From Lachnospiraceae bacterium UBA3641 (lineage in GTDB: Bacteria; Bacillota; Clostridia; Lachnospirales; Lachnospiraceae), in NCBI GenBank assembly GCA_002373875.1, contig DFKQ01000094.1, forward strand, positions 1 through 6,235: a stretch of 6,235 nucleotides of DNA. Reading direction: 5' to 3'. The notes below the pieces were generated by a model. It had not been told where the DNA came from, ran no database searches, and saw nothing but the letters and a program-made list of their open reading frames with translations. Of the stretch, positions 1-5,631 are shown one piece after another. Numbering within the stretch: position 1 is the stretch's first letter; each line of letters starts with the position of its first letter. The translations under genes and the position numbers were made by a program.

Positions 1-54
1 TTTGGCTGGGGTGTGAACAGTAACAATTTCGGTTATGCTGAAATATATGTCTGA
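1..54 (+). CDS. 3' end of an unidentified gene (partial)
   Basis: Reading from base 1 there are 17 open codons ending in TGA at 52-54, giving FGWGVNSNNFGYAEIYV. The residue mix (aromatics, Gly and Asn, ending in a beta-strand-like AEIYV) looks like the end of a secreted or surface beta-rich protein rather than random AT-rich sequence. The fragment is too short to name a family. No clear terminator follows before the next promoter. It could still be a chance open stretch. Confidence 0.4.
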   Translation, partial: FGWGVNSNNFGYAEIYV

Positions 55-113
55 ATTATTGGATATATAACTCTGATATATATGATATAATCAATTTAGA
101 AAAGTCAAATAAC

Positions 114-131
114 AAGGTAATGTGAAGGTAA
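114..131 (+). repeat. Short direct repeat AAGGTAA upstream of the promoter
   Basis: AAGGTAA occurs at 114-120 and again at 125-131. The copies are 11 nt apart start to start, about one helical turn, and lie 18 nt upstream of the -35 box of the restriction-modification promoter. Such phasing suits a regulator binding one DNA face, but the repeat is short and the region is A-rich, so chance is a real alternative. Confidence 0.3.
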
Positions 132-148
132 ATTGAAGCAGTAACAGT

Positions 149-177
149 TTGTAAATGGGGAGGCCCTGTGTTATAAT
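149..177 (+). promoter_or_regulatory. Extended -10 promoter for the restriction-modification operon
   Basis: The -10 box at 172-177 is a perfect TATAAT preceded by TGT (169-171), an extended -10. TTGTAA at 149-154 serves as a -35 box with an ideal 17-nt spacer. Transcription would start near 184, leaving a leader of about 30 nt before the endonuclease ATG. A second TATAAT at 86-91, also with an upstream TG, has no recognisable -35 and may be a minor start. Confidence 0.7.
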
Positions 178-213
178 TTCCGAAAACCGGGCTATAAATG
201 TGAAAGGGTTTTG

Positions 214-915
214 ATGATTATTCAAAATGTAATTCCAAAAGATGTAACTGACAGATATGAGTTTCATAGTTATTGTCATGCACTGGAAATATTGGTAAAT
301 GCTTTTCCTGAAGAATGGCAGCAGATAATAGAATGTCTTCGTTCGGTTTATCTGACGGAAGAAGATATTAAGACTGCCGGTGGTAATGAGTCGCCGATCC
401 CTAAGAAATTCGATGATGTTTTATATCCGTATGGATGGCGTGAAATAAGAATATCCGCCGATCTGGTTGTAAAAAAATATCCGCGCCAGACGTCTCAACG
501 CAGGGGAAGGTTTGCGGATGAGCCATTTGAAACCGAAGTTATAGAGGGATATATAGATGGTCATAATATCGATTTTTTGAAGAATAAAGTTGCTTTCGAT
601 TTGGAATGGAACAGTAAGGATCAGACTTTTGACCGGGATCTGCTTGCGATGCGTACATATTATGAATGTGGCTTGGTTGATGTTGGACTAATAGTAACAA
701 GATCAGAGGAGTTAAATGAGTTATTCAGACTGATTACGGATGATAAGGGAAATCCTCTTATCAGGAAGTACGGGGCCAGTACTACTTGGATTGGCAAGCT
801 GATAACACGGTTGGATTCGCGCCGTAATGGTGGGTGTCCTATTTTGGCAATTGGAATAAAAAAGGGAAGTGTAAAAGACTATGAGCGACTTGTCAAATAC
901 TATAACAAATTTTAA
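214..915 (+). CDS. BglII/BstYI-family type II restriction endonuclease
   Basis: The product is about 233 residues. It cleaves DNA in the cell and is predicted to act on an unmethylated GATC-centred hexamer such as AGATCT or RGATCY; that specificity is inferred from family members only. Counting residues from the TTG at 211, the core is IDF (D121), ten residues, then LEWNSKD (E132, N134, K136), followed by FDRDL and VGLIVTR (158-164). This matches the D-x(n)-E-x-Q/N active site of the BglII/BstYI group, with Asn where BglII has Gln. Two starts are possible, TTG at 211 or ATG at 214. I chose ATG because GAAAGGG (202-208) lies 5 nt upstream of it. The gene overlaps the methyltransferase gene by 35 nt, the pairing expected of a restriction-modification system. 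It is more AT-rich than ptb-buk, which suggests transfer. No frameshift is seen, so it appears intact. Confidence 0.85.
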   Translation: MIIQNVIPKDVTDRYEFHSYCHALEILVNAFPEEWQQIIECLRSVYLTEEDIKTAGGNESPIPKKFDDVLYPYGWREIRISADLVVKKYPRQTSQRRGRFADEPFETEVIEGYIDGHNIDFLKNKVAFDLEWNSKDQTFDRDLLAMRTYYECGLVDVGLIVTRSEELNELFRLITDDKGNPLIRKYGASTTWIGKLITRLDSRRNGGCPILAIGIKKGSVKDYERLVKYYNKF

Positions 916-1531
916 GAACTTCACTGAAGGTAAGACGTATAATACGATTTATGCGGATCCACCATGGCAGTTTCAGAACAGAACCGGTAAAGTTGCACCG
1001 GAGCATAAAAGGCTAACCCGATATGAAACAATGGCTTTGGAAGATATAAAGAGCCTTCCTGTCGAGTCCATAGCCGCACCAAAGGCTCATTTATATTTAT
1101 GGGTTCCTAACGCGTTGTTGCCGGAAGGGCTTGAAGTTATGGATGCCTGGGGATTTGAATATAAAGCTAATTTTATTTGGGAAAAGGTTAGAAAGGATGG
1201 CCAGCCTGATGGAAGAGGAGTGGGTTTTTATTTCAGAAATGTGACTGAGATCATTTTGTTTGGAATACTTAAAAGGAGTTCGCCAAATAGAACGTTGGAT
1301 CCTGCAAGGTCTCAGGTAAATATATTACGGGCAATGAAGAGAGAACATTCGCGTAAACCGGATGAAATTATTCCGATAATTGAAGCGTGTAGTCAGGGTC
1401 CGCGGATTGAACTGTTTGCAAGGGGAGTACGTGAGGGCTGGGATATGTGGGGAAATCAGGCAGATGCCACATACGAACCTGATTGGAGTACTTATAAGAA
1501 TCATACAATTGCAACGGCCGTAAATGAATAA
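881..1531 (+). CDS. MT-A70 family DNA adenine-N6 methyltransferase (modification partner)
   Basis: This 216-residue enzyme should transfer a methyl group from SAM to the adenine N6 of the site cut by the upstream endonuclease, protecting host DNA. The catalytic motif DPPW is at residues 26-29 within YADPPWQF. LYLWVPN (71-77) and the KANFIWEK segment (95-102) follow, then HSRKP (156-160) and the C-terminal IELFARGVREGWDMWGNQ (176-193). DPPW near the N-terminus with a C-terminal FAR...GW..WGN(Q) signature is the permuted order of the MT-A70/METTL3-like group. The length is normal for bacterial members, so it looks complete. The ATG at 881 lies inside the end of the endonuclease gene, with a GGGAAG 11 nt upstream, so its translation is probably coupled to the upstream gene. 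RGATCY sequences at 636-641, 955-960 and 1297-1302 would be its own substrates if the specificity is BstYI-like. Confidence 0.9.
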   Translation: MSDLSNTITNFKNFTEGKTYNTIYADPPWQFQNRTGKVAPEHKRLTRYETMALEDIKSLPVESIAAPKAHLYLWVPNALLPEGLEVMDAWGFEYKANFIWEKVRKDGQPDGRGVGFYFRNVTEIILFGILKRSSPNRTLDPARSQVNILRAMKREHSRKPDEIIPIIEACSQGPRIELFARGVREGWDMWGNQADATYEPDWSTYKNHTIATAVNE

Positions 1532-1540
1532 TGAAAAAAC

Positions 1541-1581
1541 ATGGAAACAGTCGTCTGTTTGAAGCTGTTTCCGTTTTTTTT
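1541..1581 (+). terminator. Rho-independent terminator of the restriction-modification operon
   Basis: GGAAACAG (1543-1550) pairs perfectly with CTGTTTCC (1565-1572) around a 14-nt loop, and two further pairs (A1541-T1574, T1542·G1573) extend it. An 8-base T run at 1574-1581 follows. An A run at 1533-1539 on the other side means the hairpin could also work on the minus strand. It isolates the module from the genes to the right. Confidence 0.9.
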
Positions 1582-1596
1582 GTACCGAATTTCATA

Positions 1597-1640
1597 CAAG
1601 AATATTAGTTCTTGAAAAATAAATTATTTTTTTATAGAAT
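1597..1640 (+). promoter_or_regulatory. Promoter overlapping an inverted repeat, upstream of the 133-aa gene and ptb
   Basis: TTGAAA (1612-1617) and TAGAAT (1635-1640) each match five of six consensus bases and are 17 nt apart. CAAGAA (1597-1602) and TTCTTG (1609-1614) form a perfect 6-bp inverted repeat with a 6-nt spacer, and its right arm runs into the -35 box, the placement of a repressor operator. The start would be near 1647, giving a leader of about 65 nt. Because the gap to ptb is only 53 nt, this promoter may drive the 133-aa gene, ptb and buk together. Confidence 0.55.
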
Positions 1641-1711
1641 TAATTATTGAAGATTTAAATAATAATTGGCAAAATGGTTTTATTTGCTGTGGATTTCAAT
1701 GGAGATAAGGT

Positions 1712-2113
1712 ATGGAGAGGGAAAAAGAAAGCTTTAAGGTATGGACCGATGAGTCGAGAAGGATAGTGTATTCCAAGGGTCATGGAGTTGCTCACGCTCA
1801 CGAGATCGAGTGGCTGTATGAGAATATCGTGGATCTTGCGAAGGACTGGAATGATGATAAGGGCTTTGCTTACATGGCCTTTATCGAGGAACTTCAACAG
1901 GTAAGCCCCAAGGGCAGCGGCCAATATGTCAAGCTGCATGAGACCCTGGCAAAATCAGGCTGCAAGTGCATTGCCTATATCGAGGGTAATTCCTATGAGG
2001 TATCGGTGCAGTCAAGTAAGCATAAAAAGATGTCGAATTCGCCCGAGACGGTCAATAAGTACTTCATAACCGAGAGGGAAGGACTTGCCTGGTTTGAAGA
2101 AATGGGATTTTAA
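1712..2113 (+). CDS. Conserved-looking hypothetical protein, possibly SpoIIAA/STAS-like
   Basis: I do not firmly recognise this 133-residue soluble protein. It has no signal peptide or membrane segment. The pattern is an N-terminal strand pair (FKVWTDESRRIVYSKGHG, 8-25), a helix (EIEWLYENIVDLAKDW, 31-46), a strand (FAYMAFIEEL, 52-61), a helix with VKLHETLAKSGCKCIAYIEG (73-92), and a C-terminal KYFITEREGLAWFEEMGF (116-133). The alternating strand/helix order and the ending 'yF.te.eGLaWfee' resemble small SpoIIAA-like (STAS fold) proteins, but this is a pattern judgement only. The ATG at 1712 has GGAG at 1701-1704, 7 nt upstream. Codon use (AAG, GAG, ATC) matches ptb-buk rather than the restriction-modification genes. 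Its stop is 53 nt before ptb, so co-transcription is plausible. Confidence 0.7.
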   Translation: MEREKESFKVWTDESRRIVYSKGHGVAHAHEIEWLYENIVDLAKDWNDDKGFAYMAFIEELQQVSPKGSGQYVKLHETLAKSGCKCIAYIEGNSYEVSVQSSKHKKMSNSPETVNKYFITEREGLAWFEEMGF

Positions 2114-2140
2114 TATTGATCATGAGTATCTTACAATATT
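2112..2140 (+). repeat. Inverted repeat between the 133-aa gene and ptb
   Basis: AATATTG (2112-2118) and CAATATT (2134-2140) are a perfect 7-bp inverted repeat separated by 15 nt, starting at the stop codon of the upstream gene and ending about 15 nt before the ptb ribosome binding site. No T run follows, so it is not a normal terminator. It could be an operator or an mRNA hairpin affecting ptb. Being all AT except one pair, it could also be chance. Confidence 0.35.
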
Positions 2141-2166
2141 GAGAAAGAAGAAAGAAGGAATAAAAA

Positions 2167-3090
2167 ATGGCTAAAAATTTTAAGGAACTGACGACTAACC
2201 TGTCCTCCATCAGCAGGAAGAAAGTAGCTGTTGCCGTTGCGCAGGATGAGGCAGTGCTGGAGGCCGTCAAGGCTGCCAGGGAGCGTGATATAGCTGATGC
2301 TATTCTCGTAGGTGATGAGGATGAGATCAGAAGGATCGGGCAGTCGCTTGGTATGAACATGGATGATTATGAGATCATCGATGAGAAGGATGTGACCGAG
2401 GCTTCTCTTAAGGCGGTAGGTCTTGTGCATGACGGTAAGGCTGACATGTATATGAAGGGACTTCTTCCCACCGCTACCTTCCTTCGCAGTGTGCTTAACA
2501 AGGAAGTGGGACTTCGTACAGGCAAGCCCCTGTCACATGTGGCAGTGTTTGAGATCCCGGGTATTGACAGGCTTCTCTTCTTAACTGACGTTGCCTTCAT
2601 GCCCTATCCCACGCTTGAGGATAAGAAGTGTATCATTGAGTACACCGTTGAAGTGGCTAAGGCATGCGGTGTATCAATGCCCAAGGTAGCACCTCTTGCA
2701 GCACTTGAGACGGTCAACGAGAAGATGCCCTGCACGACAGACGCGGCAGCTCTTACGAGGCTCAATGATGAAGGCGAGATCAAGGATTGTATAGTTGATG
2801 GTCCTCTGTCATTTGATATAGCACTCTATAAGGAAGCGGCGCAGGAGAAGGGGGCAACCGACCGTAAGGTTGCAGGTGACGCAGACATCCTCCTCTTCCC
2901 CGACATCCATTCGGGTAACCTTACCTATAAGGCTATCGTACACATGGTACCCGGCGTACAGAACGGATGTATCCTTACGGGAACCAAGGCTCCTGTGGTA
3001 CTTACCTCAAGGTCGGATTCCTTCGAGACCAAGGTTAATTCGATCGCCCTTGCAGCTATCGTTGCTGAGGAGCTGTCCAAGAAGAACTGA
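2167..3090 (+). CDS. ptb: Phosphate butyryltransferase
   Basis: This cytosolic enzyme converts butyryl-CoA and phosphate to butyryl-phosphate and CoA, the first step of the Ptb-Buk route to butyrate. The 307-residue length is close to the usual ~300 for Ptb and shorter than a typical Pta. Recognisable phosphotransacylase (PTA/PTB fold) segments are ADMYMKGLLPT (92-102), LLFLTDVAFMPYPTL (136-150), DCIVDGPLSFDIAL (207-220), ADILLFPDIHSGNLTYKA (239-256) and GTKAPVVLTSRSDS (272-285). The butyrate specificity is inferred mainly from the adjacent buk; related enzymes can take other short or branched acyl-CoAs. The ATG at 2167 has AAGGAA (2155-2160) 6 nt upstream. The buk ATG lies 198 nt after its stop, an unusually long gap for this pair, and the gap is filled by a structured RNA-like element. 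Confidence 0.93.
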   Translation: MAKNFKELTTNLSSISRKKVAVAVAQDEAVLEAVKAARERDIADAILVGDEDEIRRIGQSLGMNMDDYEIIDEKDVTEASLKAVGLVHDGKADMYMKGLLPTATFLRSVLNKEVGLRTGKPLSHVAVFEIPGIDRLLFLTDVAFMPYPTLEDKKCIIEYTVEVAKACGVSMPKVAPLAALETVNEKMPCTTDAAALTRLNDEGEIKDCIVDGPLSFDIALYKEAAQEKGATDRKVAGDADILLFPDIHSGNLTYKAIVHMVPGVQNGCILTGTKAPVVLTSRSDSFETKVNSIALAAIVAEELSKKN

Positions 3091-3123
3091 TTTTATTATA
3101 TTACGAGCTATTTAGATAAGCGA

Positions 3124-3250
3124 TCCTGAGTACATTTTGTCCGAGAAAAGTAGTGCGTTTCGACCGGATGGAGAAACGAGGTGAACAGCGAGAATGGATT
3201 CGAGTCTGTGAACCGGTACTACGATGGTTCGGACGAAATAGTACGAAGGA
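3124..3250 (+). ncRNA. Candidate structured RNA in the ptb-buk gap (buk leader)
   Basis: The gap folds by eye into a closed multibranch structure. The closing helix has TCCT/AGGA (3124-3127 with 3247-3250), a GA/GA internal loop (3128-3129, 3245-3246), GTAC/GTAC (3130-3133 with 3241-3244), a bulged A3240, then 11 pairs joining 3134-3144 to 3229-3239 with one G·U. After an internal loop, GTAGTGC (3150-3156) pairs with 3216-3222. Inside are two hairpins: GTTTC/GAAAC (3157-3161, 3173-3177) and ACAG/CTGT (3185-3188, 3206-3209), capped by CGA/TCG. The loops carry AUGGAG (3168-3173) and AUGGAU (3194-3199). ACCGG (3163-3167) could also pair with CCGGT (3213-3217) as a pseudoknot. No T run follows, so it is not an intrinsic terminator. 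The paired loops recall the TwoAYGGAY motif, but one departs from it and I could not search for a match. Confidence 0.65.
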
Positions 3251-3288
3251 GAGCGTAGTTAATTCAGTAGATAAAGAGAGGAATCAAC

Positions 3289-4356
3289 ATGGGAAAGAAA
3301 AGTCTTATAATCAACCCCGGTTCCACCTCCACCAAGATAGGTGTATTTGAGGATGAAACCCTTTTATTCGACGAGACCCTCCGTCATTCAACTGAGGAGA
3401 TCGCCGGGTACGCATCAATAGTAGACCAGAAGGACTTCCGCAAGGATATAATCATGAACTTCCTTAAGGAGAAGGACTTCGATATAAAGTCACTTGACTT
3501 TGTTGTGGGACGCGGCGGAATGCTCAAGCCCATCCCCGGCGGTACATACGCAACTACCGATGCACTTATTGAAGATCTTAAGGCAGGCGTATCAGGACAA
3601 CATGCATCGAACCTTGGAGGTATACTTGCAAGAGAGATCGGTGATTCCATCGGGGTTCCTTCATACATAGTTGACCCTGTCGTTGTAGACGAACTCATGC
3701 CTATCGCGAGGTATTCGGGAGTTCCCGAGCTTCCCAGGAAGTCGATCTTCCATGCTCTTAACCAGAAGGCGGTTGCCAAGAGATATGCCAGGGAAGTCGG
3801 GAAGTCATATAAGGATCTTAACCTTATTGTGGTTCATATGGGTGGCGGTGTTTCCGTAGGCCCTCATAAGAACGGTAAGGTAATAGATATATTCAACGCC
3901 CTTGATGGTGACGGAGCCTTTTCGCCAGAGAGGTCGGGAGCGGTTCCCGTAGGTGATCTTGTTAAGATGTGCTTCTCGGGTAAGTATACCGAGGCCGAAG
4001 TTTATAAGAAGCTTGTAGGAAACGGCGGCTTCAATGCTTACTGCGGTACCAACGACATGCGTGATGTCGATAAGATGGTTGAGAACGGCGATGAGAAGGC
4101 AGCTGAAGTAAGGGATGCCTTCATCCTTCAGATAAGCAAGAATATCGGGGCCATGGCCTGTGTGCTCGAAGGCAAGGTCGATCAGATAGTGGTTACCGGC
4201 GGAATAGCATATGATAAATATGTGGTAGCCGGACTTAAGAAGCGCTGTGAATGGATCGCTCCGTTTACTGTATATCCCGGAGAGGATGAGCTCCTCGCAC
4301 TTGCGCAGGGCGGACTTGCGGTTGTAAACGGTGAAGAAGAAGCAATGAAGTATTGA
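3289..4356 (+). CDS. buk: Butyrate kinase
   Basis: Buk makes butyrate and ATP from butyryl-phosphate and ADP in the cytosol, completing the step started by Ptb. The 355-residue length is typical. The ASKHA (acetate/butyrate kinase) motifs are all present: NPGSTSTK (9-16, phosphate-binding), VVGRGGMLKPIPGG (72-85), IVDPVVVDEL (127-136), HMGGGVSVG (183-191), DGDGAFSPERSG (206-217), GTNDMRDV (253-260), VVTGGIAYD (301-309) and PGEDELLALAQGGL (330-343). The ATG at 3289 is set by GAGAGG (3276-3281), 7 nt upstream. The gene follows ptb, but across a 198-nt structured gap. A strong terminator starts 9 nt after the stop codon. Branched-chain or other short acyl-phosphates are possible substrates, but the pairing with ptb supports butyrate. 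Confidence 0.95.
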   Translation: MGKKSLIINPGSTSTKIGVFEDETLLFDETLRHSTEEIAGYASIVDQKDFRKDIIMNFLKEKDFDIKSLDFVVGRGGMLKPIPGGTYATTDALIEDLKAGVSGQHASNLGGILAREIGDSIGVPSYIVDPVVVDELMPIARYSGVPELPRKSIFHALNQKAVAKRYAREVGKSYKDLNLIVVHMGGGVSVGPHKNGKVIDIFNALDGDGAFSPERSGAVPVGDLVKMCFSGKYTEAEVYKKLVGNGGFNAYCGTNDMRDVDKMVENGDEKAAEVRDAFILQISKNIGAMACVLEGKVDQIVVTGGIAYDKYVVAGLKKRCEWIAPFTVYPGEDELLALAQGGLAVVNGEEEAMKY

Positions 4357-4365
4357 TCTTTCGAT

Positions 4366-4402
4366 AAAGAACGTCCGTGCCGAATGGTACGGACGTTCTT
4401 TT
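4366..4402 (+). terminator. Strong terminator hairpin after buk
   Basis: A 16-bp stem joins 4366-4381 to 4386-4401 around the loop GAAT, with a single G·U pair (4379·4388). The T run 4399-4402 is short and mostly part of the stem. The A-rich left arm means it could act on both strands. The next gene begins 25 nt later with no visible promoter between, so some read-through is likely. Confidence 0.85.
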
Positions 4403-4426
4403 GAAGATGGTGGATAGGAAGAAAAT

Positions 4427-5482
4427 ATGTCAGAAAAAAAATACGGAAAGTCATTCGGTGACCTTAACTCACTCAAGCAGAACTTCTTCAATAATAATGA
4501 CGGCATGCTTAAAATGGCGGATGGCATGGCGGATATCATAAATGCCCAGCCGGTAAGGAAGGTCTGCAAGATATGCGGGGCTCCCCTACGGCACGAGGAG
4601 AGAATCTTCGGGGGCAGAGTTAAATCCCATAATATCGACTATATCGTCTGCGGAAGGTGCGGTCATCTTAACTCGGCGCACGAGGATACGGATGATTTTG
4701 CCTCCAAGGTATATGTGGAGGATGATTATTCGAAGAATTACTCCATGAAGGATAAGGAGAATTACGACCGCCGCATGAACATGATCTATGTTCCAAAGGC
4801 TCAGTTCCTTATTGACTGTCTTAAGAAGGACGGCATCGGCGGAGAGGATATAAAGGACCTTGATATAGGAGCAGGCTGCGGCTATTTCGTTGCAGCCATG
4901 CATTCATTCGGGATAGAGTCAAAGGGTATCGAGGTATCGGCAACAGAGGTTGAGCATGGCAATGCCATGATCGGTGACGGGACGGGAAGCTTCCTTAAGC
5001 ATGTGGGGCTTACGGATTCCATCGACTATATAAAGAAGACGGATGCCAACGTTATTTCCGCCATCGGAGTGCTTGAACATCTCATACATCTTCGTGAGAA
5101 CTTAGATGCGATAAGGGATAATGAGAACATTAAGTACCTGTATGCATCGGTGCCCATGTTCTCATTCTCATGTGCCTTCGAGACTGCCTTCCAGGACTGC
5201 TATAACCGTCATATGGGTGGAACCCATACACACCTGTTTACCAATGAATCAATACAGGTGATGGCTGAATCCATAGGCTTTGAGGTGGCTTACGAGTGGC
5301 GTTTCGGCTCGGACATAAATGACCTTTACAGGTTCATAAGCGTATCCATGAGGAAAAACGGTAATGAGGAGTTCGCGGATATGTTTGCAGAGAAGTTCAC
5401 ACCTCTTATGGATAAACTGCAGCTCGTGCTTGATGAGAGTGAATTTTCTTCAGAGTTGCATTTTGTTCTGAGAAGGATGTAG
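4427..5482 (+). CDS. Class I SAM-dependent methyltransferase with N-terminal zinc-knuckle-like segment
   Basis: The 351-residue soluble protein has a four-cysteine segment near the start, CKIC (47-50) and CGRC (75-78), each C-x2-C, which probably binds zinc. A Rossmann-type methyltransferase domain follows: DLDIGAGCGYF (144-154) is the glycine-rich SAM loop, KGIEVS (166-171) carries the acidic residue for the SAM ribose, and AIGVLEHL (212-219) is the strand-4 region of Methyltransf_23-type enzymes. HMGGTHTHLFT (262-272) is conserved-looking and close to the 'H..LFT' end of that family. C-x2-C plus methyltransferase layouts occur in sugar C-methyltransferases and related surface-polymer enzymes, but the substrate here is unknown. 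The ATG at 4427 has AGGAAG (4416-4421), 5 nt upstream. Codon use matches ptb-buk. It lies just past the buk terminator and may depend on read-through. Confidence 0.85.
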   Translation: MSEKKYGKSFGDLNSLKQNFFNNNDGMLKMADGMADIINAQPVRKVCKICGAPLRHEERIFGGRVKSHNIDYIVCGRCGHLNSAHEDTDDFASKVYVEDDYSKNYSMKDKENYDRRMNMIYVPKAQFLIDCLKKDGIGGEDIKDLDIGAGCGYFVAAMHSFGIESKGIEVSATEVEHGNAMIGDGTGSFLKHVGLTDSIDYIKKTDANVISAIGVLEHLIHLRENLDAIRDNENIKYLYASVPMFSFSCAFETAFQDCYNRHMGGTHTHLFTNESIQVMAESIGFEVAYEWRFGSDINDLYRFISVSMRKNGNEEFADMFAEKFTPLMDKLQLVLDESEFSSELHFVLRRM

Positions 5483-5504
5483 AAAGCAAAGAAAGTGTTT
5501 GACT

Positions 5505-5564
5505 ATGGCTTTTGGAGCGGTAGCCCTGTGTATGCAGGGAGGTGATGCCAATGGTAAGCTATAG
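5505..5564 (+). CDS. Possible 19-residue upstream ORF overlapping the toxin start
   Basis: ATG at 5505 opens a 19-codon frame (MAFGAVALCMQGGDANGKL) ending at TAG 5562-5564, 11 nt past the toxin ATG and in a different frame. Ribosomes reading it would pass through the toxin ribosome site and open the hairpin at 5524-5539, so it could couple or regulate toxin translation. Its own ribosome site is weak (AAAGAAAG, 5488-5495), and coding is unproven. Confidence 0.25.
   Translation: MAFGAVALCMQGGDANGKL
5524..5546 (+). promoter_or_regulatory. Near-perfect ribosome binding site partly held in a hairpin
   Basis: GGAGGTGAT (5538-5546) is a nine-base match to the anti-Shine-Dalgarno end of 16S rRNA, with GGAGG ending 8 nt before the ATG at 5551. 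CCCTG (5524-5528) can pair with CAGGG (5535-5539) around a 6-nt loop, which would hide the first bases of the site. A strong but masked ribosome site is typical of type I toxin mRNAs. Confidence 0.55.
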
Positions 5565-5631
5565 TGACTTGTTTACGTATACTATTGTATTGATAGCTGT
5601 AATCACCTTGGTAGTCAAGATAAAGAAATAA
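5551..5631 (+). CDS. 26-residue holin-like membrane peptide, candidate type I toxin
   Basis: The peptide has a short polar start (MVSYSD), one hydrophobic span (about residues 7-22, LFTYTIVLIAVITLVV) and a lysine-rich tail (KIKK). This is the layout of the putative holin-like toxins (Hol-Tox-type peptides) and of TxpA/BsrG-like type I toxins of Firmicutes, which insert in the membrane and are silenced by an antisense RNA. The near-perfect ribosome binding site at 5538-5546 argues strongly that it is translated. A hairpin overlaps its stop codon, and a minus-strand promoter faces it from the right. It starts 68 nt after the methyltransferase stop, with no terminator and only poor promoter matches between. 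It is far shorter than usual gene-calling cutoffs. It could instead be a harmless small membrane protein. Confidence 0.72.
   Translation: MVSYSDLFTYTIVLIAVITLVVKIKK

Noticed and set aside
844..875. An internal methyltransferase promoter (TTGGCA with TGTAAA)
   Set aside because: The spacer is 20 nt and the -10 match is poor.
3124..3250. A known riboswitch or T-box in the ptb-buk gap
   Set aside because: I looked for T-box, TPP, glycine, cobalamin, c-di-GMP and guanidine signature stretches by eye and found none, so no ligand class is claimed.
3153..3350. A 65-codon frame through the ptb-buk gap into buk
   Set aside because: It runs into the buk start in another frame, has no ribosome site, and its sequence is explained by the RNA-like pairing.
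3805..4569. A 254-codon open frame on the minus strand opposite buk
   Set aside because: It is the antisense shadow of buk and the start of the next gene. Buk has every family motif in the opposite frame, and the minus-strand protein shows no recognisable domain.
5499..5536. TTGACT at 5499-5504 as the -35 of a toxin promoter with TATGCA at 5531-5536
   Set aside because: The spacer would be 26 nt, too long. TTGCAT (5456-5461) with TAGAAA (5480-5485) is better spaced but poor in sequence, so no toxin promoter is called.
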